Positions 1-4,367 of a DNA stretch of 5,372 nucleotides are shown here, piece by piece. The notes below the pieces were generated by a model. That model worked only from the letters and a program-made list of their open reading frames with translations. It searched no databases and was not told where the DNA came from. Position numbers and translations under genes: made by a program. Position 1 is the first letter of the stretch. The number at the start of each line of letters is the position of its first letter. This DNA comes from Microthrixaceae bacterium (GTDB lineage: Bacteria; Actinomycetota; Acidimicrobiia; Acidimicrobiales; Acidimicrobilacustridaceae): the NCBI GenBank assembly GCA_023264915.1, contig JAHFUU010000226.1:1-5372 (forward strand). Reading direction: 5' to 3'.

Positions 1-26
1 TCGGGTCGCAGCAGCTCGTCACGCAT
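1..26 (-). CDS. ruvB: RuvB N-terminus, Holliday-junction branch-migration helicase (partial, cut by window edge)
   Basis: Only the first eight codons are visible, reading M-R-D-E-L-L-R-P before the window ends. RuvB is the hexameric AAA+ motor that drives branch migration on RuvA-bound Holliday junctions. The call rests on context: it directly follows ruvC and ruvA on the same strand, the order typical of ruvCAB operons, and a short acidic start running into 'LRP' suits RuvB N-termini. The ATG shares its A with the ruvA stop (TGATG), so translation is probably coupled to ruvA. A GTG codon immediately upstream (27-29) is in frame and could be the start instead. No clear Shine-Dalgarno is seen, which fits coupling. 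No diagnostic motif such as Walker A falls inside the window, so the identity is inferred from position. Confidence 0.72.
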
Positions 27-646
27 CACCGGACCGCCAAACGCTGCAACGCCTGCTTCAGCAGCGTGCCGCGATCATCGCCGGAGGGCAGGTCGCGAAC
101 GGCCGCTGCGACCTCGTCTGGCCCGTATCCGAGCTCGATCAGCGCCTCGCGCACGTCGGTGAGCGGCGCTGCCGAACCACTTCCTGGCGCTGTACCGGCC
201 GCCCGATTCGAGACCGAGGCGCTCGCCAGGTCATCGAGGTCGAGGCGGGACTTCAGCTCGATCATGAGGCGCGCGGCGGTCTTGCGGCCTACTCCGGGCA
301 CCAGGCACAGGGCCCCGACGTCGTCGGCCGCCAGGACCGAAGCGAGGGTCACCGGGTCATGAACCGCCAAGATGGCGAGCGCGAGCGCCGGACCCACACC
401 GTGCGCACCCAGAAGCGTCTCGAAGCAGACACGTTCGTCGCGGTTCTCGAAGCCGTACAGGGTCTGGGAGTCCTCACGGATGTGGTGGTAGACGTGGAGG
501 AACACCTCACCCTCGCCAGGGCTCATCGCTAGTTGCACCGCCGTGGCAGGCGACACGGTGACGCGGTATCCCACCCCCTGAACCTCGAACAGCAGCTCTC
601 CCTCGCCCAGCCGGTCAAGGACCTTGCCGCGGAGCGACCCGATCAA
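26..646 (-). CDS. ruvA: Holliday junction branch migration complex subunit RuvA
   Basis: RuvA is a tetrameric protein that binds four-way DNA junctions, holds them in a square-planar form and loads the RuvB motor. The 206-aa product matches the usual length (E. coli about 203). It opens M-I-G-S-L-R-G, the classic RuvA start. Residues 1-66 form the OB-fold domain and include the acidic pin (E58, D59 in IREDSQTLYGF). Two helix-hairpin-helix motifs follow, around G83-V84-G85 and P117-G118-V119-G120-R121-K122. The C-terminal three-helix domain that contacts RuvB spans about 162-206. The start is a TTG at 644-646 whose last bases form the ruvC stop (TTGA). A GGGAGG Shine-Dalgarno lies six bases upstream, so the longer in-frame reading from 706 is not the real start. 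It is co-transcribed with ruvC and ruvB. Confidence 0.97.
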   Translation of the reverse strand: MIGSLRGKVLDRLGEGELLFEVQGVGYRVTVSPATAVQLAMSPGEGEVFLHVYHHIREDSQTLYGFENRDERVCFETLLGAHGVGPALALAILAVHDPVTLASVLAADDVGALCLVPGVGRKTAARLMIELKSRLDLDDLASASVSNRAAGTAPGSGSAAPLTDVREALIELGYGPDEVAAAVRDLPSGDDRGTLLKQALQRLAVR

Positions 647-1152
647 CGTCGGCCTCCCGAGGCGATGGTGACCGCATGGCGAACCGGCTCCATCGCCAGG
701 TGGCAAAGAGCGAGTGCTGCGGCGTCGGCCGCATCGGGCGGGCGGGGGATCTCTGGCAGGTCGAGAAGGGTCTTGACCATGGTCTGAACCTGCTCCTTGG
801 AGGCACTGCCGTAGCCCGCAACGGCTTGTTTGACTTGGTTTGGTGAGTACTCGACGACTTCACATCCCGACACCGCGGCCTCAGCCATGACGACGCCACT
901 GGCCTGGCCGACAGACATCGCGGTGCGCACGTTCACCTGGAACAGCACTCGCTCGATGGCCATCGCAGAGATCGGGTGCTCACCCAGAAGGGAGCGGACC
1001 TCGGCCTGCAACTCTGCGAGCCGAACGTGGATGGGTAGCTGCGGATCCGTCGTGATCACCCCGAGGGCCCGAACCTCCGCGCGTCCCCGTCGCTTCGCGA
1101 GCACGCAGTAGCCGCAACGCGAGACGCCGGGGTCGAGACCGAGCACGAACAT
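643..1152 (-). CDS. ruvC: Crossover junction endodeoxyribonuclease RuvC
   Basis: RuvC is the Mg2+-dependent dimeric resolvase that nicks Holliday junctions symmetrically after RuvAB branch migration. The 169-aa protein is of normal length (E. coli 173). It begins with the RNase H-like first strand M-F-V-L-G-L-D-P-G. The catalytic acids can be placed at D7, E67 (in AIERVLFQVN), D140 and D143 (in PPDAADAAAL), so the tetrad is intact. The DNA-binding segment with YSPNQVKQAVAGYG lies at 102-115, followed by the typical SASKEQV stretch. It is the first gene of the ruvCAB unit in this window; no yebC-like gene precedes it, and the next gene upstream is divergent. No strong Shine-Dalgarno is visible before the ATG. 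A TAGAGT hexamer nine bases upstream (1162-1167) could be a -10 element giving a very short leader, but no matching -35 is evident. Confidence 0.97.
   Translation of the reverse strand: MFVLGLDPGVSRCGYCVLAKRRGRAEVRALGVITTDPQLPIHVRLAELQAEVRSLLGEHPISAMAIERVLFQVNVRTAMSVGQASGVVMAEAAVSGCEVVEYSPNQVKQAVAGYGSASKEQVQTMVKTLLDLPEIPRPPDAADAAALALCHLAMEPVRHAVTIASGGRR
653..658 (-). promoter_or_regulatory. Ribosome binding site for ruvA (decides the TTG start)
   Basis: GGGAGG on the minus strand, six bases before the TTG start codon of ruvA and inside the last codons of ruvC. It supports the TTG at 646 over the upstream ATG at 706 and indicates that ruvA can recruit ribosomes itself as well as through overlap with ruvC. 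Confidence 0.75.
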
Positions 1153-1569
1153 ACGTACCCGACTCTAGATGGGGACTGCCCGGAGGTCGCGGATGCCAGG
1201 TTCGCACGGGCAAGCCCGAAGATGCCCCTCGGTGGCCCAGTGTCCTGCTCCCTGGCATCTTCGAGCTTGCCTCGGCCAGAACTTGACTCGCGCTTCACGT
1301 GATTCGACCTTCCGGGCTTCTAGTTGCCTGGGGGGCTGCGCCCACACGCACCCTCGCTGGCGCTCGGGATGCTCCCCATCGCCGGCGGAGTACCGGTGGC
1401 TGGTCGGTCCTGGCCGGTTCGCGTCTTCGACCAGGTCACCGGCTCGACTCCTACAGGCACATGGCGACCTGCCGATGAGTGCACGGTGACGGCAGCGGAT
1501 CAGAAACCATCTGTGCCCCTCTCGGACTCCCCGGCTTGCATACCTCCGGTTGGCGGCACGACGACCCCG
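1153..1569. other. Divergent intergenic region between ruvC and the ABC ATPase gene
   Basis: About 417 bases separate the ruvC start from the preferred ATPase start. The region must hold the promoters for both directions. It contains the first copy of the palindromic repeat (1208-1271). A TTGACT hexamer at 1283-1288 resembles a -35 box for rightward transcription, but there is no convincing -10 at the expected spacing. The ATPase frame stays open back to a TTG at 1324, but the translation of 1324-1569 is rich in Pro, Gly and Thr with no recognisable domain and reads like non-coding sequence. I see no RNA gene, riboswitch or small ORF with a good ribosome site here. Confidence 0.6.
1208..1271 (+). 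repeat. Imperfect palindromic repeat, copy 1 (REP/MITE-like or structured RNA element)
   Basis: The arms at 1209-1226 and 1254-1271 pair over 18 bp with one mismatch (C1216 against A1264), enclosing a 27-base loop. The arm core is GAAGATGC and its complement GCATCTTC. A related sequence lies at 2581-2642 in the same orientation; by hand alignment about 51 of 64 columns match, including the loop segment CCTCGGTG. Conservation of the loop as well as the arms points to a repeated element rather than two chance hairpins. This copy lies about 55 bases upstream of ruvC, outside any convincing gene. Confidence 0.72.
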
Positions 1570-2577
1570 GTGAGCAGCCCCGACGAGCTGCGAGCCGACG
1601 CTCCGAGGCTTCCAGAAGGCGAGCTGGTCGTCGAGATGCGTCACGTCAGCCGCAGCTTCGGCAACGTACCGGCCCTTTCGAACCTGAACCTGTTCGTGCC
1701 CAGGGGTCGCATCACGGTGCTGCTCGGGCCAAATGGCGCTGGCAAGACCACCGCCATCCGAGTCGTGACCGGCGCCCTCAATGCATACCGCGGGCAGGTG
1801 CACACCTTCGGCCTCGACCCCGAGCGCGACGGCGAGAGCGTGCGCATGCGATGTGGGGTCGTCTCGGCGAAGCCCGCCCTGTATGACCGGTTGTCGGGAT
1901 GGGACAACCTCGCCTACGCGGCGGAGCTCTACGGCCTCGGGCGCAACGCCACCGCTCAGATCCGCGAAGCGGCCGGGCGGTTCGGTATCCTCGAGGCCCT
2001 CGACCAACAAGTCGGCGGCTACTCGACGGGCATGAAGACACGGCTGGCCCTGGCCCGGAGCGTGCTTCACAACCCCGCGCTGTTGCTCTTCGACGAGCCG
2101 ACCTCAGGCCTTGATCCCGAGTCCTCCCACGCGGTGCTCGACCTGATCCGTGAGATGACAGGCGAGGGTCGAACGGTCGTGATGTGCACCCACCTGCTGA
2201 TCGAGGCCGAGGGCCTCGCTGACCAGATAGTGGTGCTCGAGAGCGGTACCGACCTCCTGTCGGGAAGCCAGGAGCAGCTGATCCGGCGGTACTGGCCCCA
2301 TGACCTGGTGCGCCTGTCAGCCGAAGATCCCTCGATGCTCGACCAGGTTCGCGAGTGGGAGGGAGTCATCGAGGTGCAACCAGCCGCTGGCAACGGCAAG
2401 GGTGCTCTGGCAGACGTCCATCTTGATTCGCTGGCTCGGGTGCCTGACATCGTCGAGAAGTTGACTGGGAACGGCGTCCGGCTCACGCGGGTCGAACCGC
2501 ACCACCCCAGTCTCGAGGAGCTCTACTTCGCCGTTCGCAAGGAGCGCCGAGCTTCGGGGATCGAGAGCCCCCTTTAG
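1570..2577 (+). CDS. ABC-2 type transporter, ATP-binding protein
   Basis: This is the cytoplasmic ATPase of an ABC exporter whose membrane partner is the next gene. In the 335-aa model the nucleotide-binding domain starts near residue 21. It has Walker A G-P-N-G-A-G-K-T (53-60), signature Y-S-T-G-M-K-T-R (151-158), Walker B L-L-L-F-D-E-P (171-177), D-loop S-G-L-D (179-182) and switch histidine H208 (in CTH). All ATP-site motifs are present. The Q-loop position reads S-A-K-P (99-102), without the usual glutamine. About 100 residues after the domain form the C-terminal extension common in drug and Na+ export ATPases of this group. The start is uncertain: GTG 1570 is preferred because it sits just before the conserved domain, but GTG 1486 and TTG 1324 are in frame and none has a clear Shine-Dalgarno. 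Substrate unknown; NatA-like or DrrA-like families are the nearest comparison. Confidence 0.9.
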   Translation: MSSPDELRADAPRLPEGELVVEMRHVSRSFGNVPALSNLNLFVPRGRITVLLGPNGAGKTTAIRVVTGALNAYRGQVHTFGLDPERDGESVRMRCGVVSAKPALYDRLSGWDNLAYAAELYGLGRNATAQIREAAGRFGILEALDQQVGGYSTGMKTRLALARSVLHNPALLLFDEPTSGLDPESSHAVLDLIREMTGEGRTVVMCTHLLIEAEGLADQIVVLESGTDLLSGSQEQLIRRYWPHDLVRLSAEDPSMLDQVREWEGVIEVQPAAGNGKGALADVHLDSLARVPDIVEKLTGNGVRLTRVEPHHPSLEELYFAVRKERRASGIESPL

Positions 2578-2580
2578 GAC

Positions 2581-2642
2581 GGGCTTGCTCGAAGATGCAC
2601 CTCGGTGACCCGTTGCGCTGTCCCCGCATCTTCGATCTTGCC
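2581..2642 (+). repeat. Imperfect palindromic repeat, copy 2
   Basis: This is the second copy of the element seen at 1208-1271, in the same orientation, starting three bases after the ATPase stop codon. The inner stem pairs perfectly for 10 bp (2589-2598 with 2626-2635), then an internal mismatch zone, then a further four pairs with G2581-C2584. In an ATPase-permease transcript it would form a hairpin with a loop of about 27 bases between the two cistrons. It lacks a T-run, so it is not a standard intrinsic terminator; it could affect mRNA stability, attenuate read-through or be a REP-like repeat. Confidence 0.72.
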
Positions 2643-2649
2643 CTGCCGA

Positions 2650-2673
2650 GCCCGACCGAGAACCTCGGCGGGC
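2650..2673 (+). other. Second hairpin in the ATPase-permease gap
   Basis: GCCC, two unpaired bases, CCGAG, loop AAC, CTCGG, one unpaired base, GGGC. This gives nine GC-rich pairs around a three-base loop. It lies right after repeat copy 2 and about 30 bases before the permease ribosome site. There is no T-tract after it. It has no obvious counterpart after repeat copy 1, so it is not part of the repeated unit. Its role is unknown; it may tune expression of the permease relative to the ATPase. Confidence 0.45.
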
Positions 2674-2706
2674 CAAGACCGCCAGTTGAGAACCGACGGG
2701 AACGAT

Positions 2707-2713
2707 GGAGAAG
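2707..2713 (+). promoter_or_regulatory. Ribosome binding site for the permease gene (decides the start)
   Basis: GGAGAAG, six bases upstream of ATG 2720. It overlaps the alternative in-frame ATG at 2705, which itself has only a weak GGGAA upstream. This spacing favours translation from 2720 and a protein five residues shorter than the longest reading. Confidence 0.65.
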
Positions 2714-2719
2714 ACCGAC

Positions 2720-3577
2720 ATGGCATTCAGAAGGCAACGGATGTGGACGATCGCCCGGACCGACCTCAAGCAGCTGTTCGAGAGCAAGGACTTCTGGGTG
2801 CCGATGGCATTGCTGGGACTGATCTTCTTCCTGGTCGTGCCAGCCATCATCCTTGCGATCATCGTGAGCGTGGGGAACCAGGCCGCCGTGCAGCAGGTAT
2901 CCCAGGCCCTGGACCTGCTTCCTGGGTCTGCCAAGTCAGCCGTGCCGTCGATCACCCCAGACGGCATGGCCGTGCCTCCCGAGGCAAAGGTCGCCTACAC
3001 GATCGCTGTGTACCTGCTCTCGCCCGTCGCGGTGGTCGTGCCGCTCACCGTCTCGTCAGCTGTCGGTGCTTCAACCATCGTCGGCGAGCGCGAGCGTGGG
3101 ACGGGTGAGTTCCTCGCCCACTCCCCCGCTGACACCCGAGAGATCTACCTCGGCAAGCTCATCGCGAGCCTCGTTCCCGGGTACCTCACGGTGCTCGTCG
3201 GCTTCGGGGCATACTCGATCCTGGTCAACCTCCTGGTCGGGCCCAAGATCGGGCGTTGGTTCTTCCCGACCTCGTCATGGTGGTTGCTGATCCTGATCGT
3301 GATCCCGCCCTTCATCGCTCTGGCCCTCTCGCTGGTGCTGCGCCTGTCTGCGCGCGTCCGCAGCACGGCCGCAGCGCAGCAAGCGACGGGCCTCATCACC
3401 CTCCCGCTCATCCTGATCGCCTACGGCCAGTCGACTGGAGGCCTCATCGGTGCCAATGCGATCGTGTTCACGCTGGGTCTGGGCGCGGTCGTGTGGGTCG
3501 TTGCCCTGCTGAGCCTCGTCCTGGGCCTGAGGTCGATCAAGCGCCAGCAACTGCTCGGGGTGGCTGACAACACATGA
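2720..3577 (+). CDS. ABC-2 type transporter, permease protein
   Basis: This is the membrane subunit of the exporter encoded with the upstream ATPase, probably acting as a 2+2 complex in the inner membrane. The 285-aa protein has a short charged N-terminus followed by about six hydrophobic segments, near 27-51, 92-116, 148-173, 186-208, 221-242 and 246-270. Between segments 2 and 3 is G-E-R-E-R-G-T-G-E-F-L (122-132), the conserved cytoplasmic coupling-helix motif of ABC-2 permeases (usual form GEKERGT), followed by a GKLIAS stretch. The loop between segments 1 and 2 (about 40 residues) is probably outside the cell. The gene follows the ATPase by 142 bases, a long gap for a transporter pair, holding a repeat and a hairpin. 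ATG 2705 is an alternative start. No substrate can be assigned. Confidence 0.88.
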   Translation: MAFRRQRMWTIARTDLKQLFESKDFWVPMALLGLIFFLVVPAIILAIIVSVGNQAAVQQVSQALDLLPGSAKSAVPSITPDGMAVPPEAKVAYTIAVYLLSPVAVVVPLTVSSAVGASTIVGERERGTGEFLAHSPADTREIYLGKLIASLVPGYLTVLVGFGAYSILVNLLVGPKIGRWFFPTSSWWLLILIVIPPFIALALSLVLRLSARVRSTAAAQQATGLITLPLILIAYGQSTGGLIGANAIVFTLGLGAVVWVVALLSLVLGLRSIKRQQLLGVADNT

Positions 3578-3579
3578 CT

Positions 3580-3602
3580 CGGCGCTGCTCAATGCAGAGC
3601 CG
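3580..3602. terminator. Hairpin at the convergent gene junction, possible bidirectional terminator
   Basis: CGGC-G-CTGC, loop TCAAT, GCAG-A-GCCG: eight pairs with one internal mismatch and a five-base loop. It begins three bases after the permease stop and overlaps the last codons of the convergent peroxiredoxin gene. Being nearly symmetric it would form in transcripts of both strands, as expected where two genes converge with 11 bases between stops. No T-tract follows on either side, so intrinsic termination would be weak; a Rho-type or mRNA-end-protecting role is equally possible. Confidence 0.45.
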
Positions 3603-4056
3603 CAACAGCCTTGACGATCTCATCTGTCGACCGGAAGGTCATGCCCGCAGTCGACCGGTGCGCGTACCGGACGACACCGTCTGGATCCACCACGAACACC
3701 GACCGGCGATAGAAACCGATCGGCCCCAGGATCCCGTAGGACTCACCCACCGCCTTGTCGACATCGGCGAGCAACGGGAAGGCGAACCCGTCCTCACCGA
3801 CTGCGAAGCGCTCATGCTCGTCCACGCTTTGAGGGCTGATGGCAAGCACCTTCGCGCCGACCTGTTCGAACTGGTTGAAGTCGTCGGTGTAGGTGTTCAG
3901 CTGGACCGTGCAGACCGGTGACGAGTCGGCTGGGTAGAACACCAGGACGACCGGCTCGCCTCGAAGCTCGGACAGGGAGAACTCGCGCCGCTCGGACCCG
4001 TCGCCCGTGATCCCTGGGAGCTTGAAGTCAGGAGCGTTCTCACCGATCGTGATCAT
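3589..4056 (-). CDS. Peroxiredoxin, one-cysteine AhpE/Bcp-like
   Basis: This is a thioredoxin-fold peroxidase that reduces hydrogen peroxide, organic peroxides or peroxynitrite in the cytoplasm. The 155-aa protein has the usual AhpC/TSA domain across its length. The active site is P42-x3-S46-x2-C49 (FYPADSSPVC), with serine in place of the more common threonine. The supporting arginine is R118 (in YRRSVFVVD). C49 is the only cysteine, so no resolving cysteine exists (Bcp proteins often have one five residues on; here that is N54). Recycling must therefore use an external thiol or protein. ATG 4056 is chosen because an AGGAAG site lies seven bases upstream and the domain starts right after it; the open frame extends further upstream but only overlaps the ferredoxin gene in another frame. 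It lies 11 bases after the ferredoxin gene, in the same operon. Confidence 0.92.
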   Translation of the reverse strand: MITIGENAPDFKLPGITGDGSERREFSLSELRGEPVVLVFYPADSSPVCTVQLNTYTDDFNQFEQVGAKVLAISPQSVDEHERFAVGEDGFAFPLLADVDKAVGESYGILGPIGFYRRSVFVVDPDGVVRYAHRSTAGMTFRSTDEIVKAVAALH

Positions 4057-4063
4057 CGGGTGA

Positions 4064-4069
4064 CTTCCT
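4064..4069 (-). promoter_or_regulatory. Ribosome binding site for the peroxiredoxin gene
   Basis: AGGAAG on the minus strand, seven bases before ATG 4056. It overlaps the TAG stop codon of the ferredoxin gene, so ribosomes ending the ferredoxin frame are in position to start the peroxiredoxin. It supports the 155-aa start and co-expression. Confidence 0.65.
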
Positions 4070-4367
4070 ACCGCGTCTCGCCGGAGCCGTGCGAGTCCGC
4101 CTTCGGCGCAGCCTCGTCTCGGGCATCGCCGGTGGATCCAATCGCGCCAGCCGCGGCCACCAAGAGGCTGGGGCGGCGGGCACGCTGGGGCTCCACCCGT
4201 ATCGAACCCCGGCGGCATTCGAGCTCGCAAGCGAAGCAGCTCATGCAGTCGTCGTGGTAGGCGATCACGTACCGGCCACCTTCGTCGACACGGATCACGT
4301 CCATCGGGCAGACGAGAAGGCAGACCCCACAACCGTCACAGGTGCCGAGATCGATCGATTCGATCAT
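4068..4367 (-). CDS. Ferredoxin-type protein with two 4Fe-4S motifs
   Basis: This is a small electron-transfer protein of 99 aa. Two cluster motifs are visible: C10-x2-C13-x2-C16-x3-C20-P and C41-x2-C44-x2-C47-x3-C51. The first has the usual proline after the last cysteine; the second has arginine (ECRRG). The two together predict two [4Fe-4S] clusters in a bacterial ferredoxin fold covering residues 1-60. The remaining 39 residues are a polar and Ala/Gly-rich tail with no recognised motif. The start ATG overlaps the stop of the upstream flavoprotein gene by four bases (ATGA), a sign of translational coupling and probably of a subunit relationship, as between AprA and AprB in APS reductase. 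It most likely carries electrons to or from the flavoprotein. No twin-arginine or other signal is present, so it is cytoplasmic. Confidence 0.9.
   Translation of the reverse strand: MIESIDLGTCDGCGVCLLVCPMDVIRVDEGGRYVIAYHDDCMSCFACELECRRGSIRVEPQRARRPSLLVAAAGAIGSTGDARDEAAPKADSHGSGETR

Noticed and set aside
1162..1167. TAGAGT (minus strand) as a -10 box for ruvC
   Set aside because: It fits the TANNNT pattern nine bases before the start, but there is no -35 at suitable spacing and such hexamers occur by chance. Not listed as a promoter.
1283..1288. TTGACT as a -35 box for the ABC operon
   Set aside because: About 17 bases downstream the sequence reads GACCTT, which is not a -10 element.
1165..2070. 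A 301-codon minus-strand open frame antisense to the ABC ATPase gene
   Set aside because: Its sequence has no recognisable domain and is rich in Arg, Gly and Pro, while the plus strand over the same bases encodes a complete set of ABC ATPase motifs. It is a product of high GC content.
1208..2642. The two palindromes as the ends of an insertion sequence or as a CRISPR-like array
   Set aside because: There is no transposase between them, the copies are direct rather than inverted relative to each other, and two copies 1.37 kb apart with a gene between them are not an array.
2317..2967. A 216-codon minus-strand open frame spanning the ATPase-permease gap
   Set aside because: It lies across two plus-strand genes with clear family motifs and the structured gap; no domain or ribosome site supports it.
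4043..4059. Inverted repeat CCGAT-N7-ATCGG over the peroxiredoxin start codon, considered as an operator or start-blocking hairpin
   Set aside because: Only five pairs in a region of repeated GATC-type words; too short to separate from chance.
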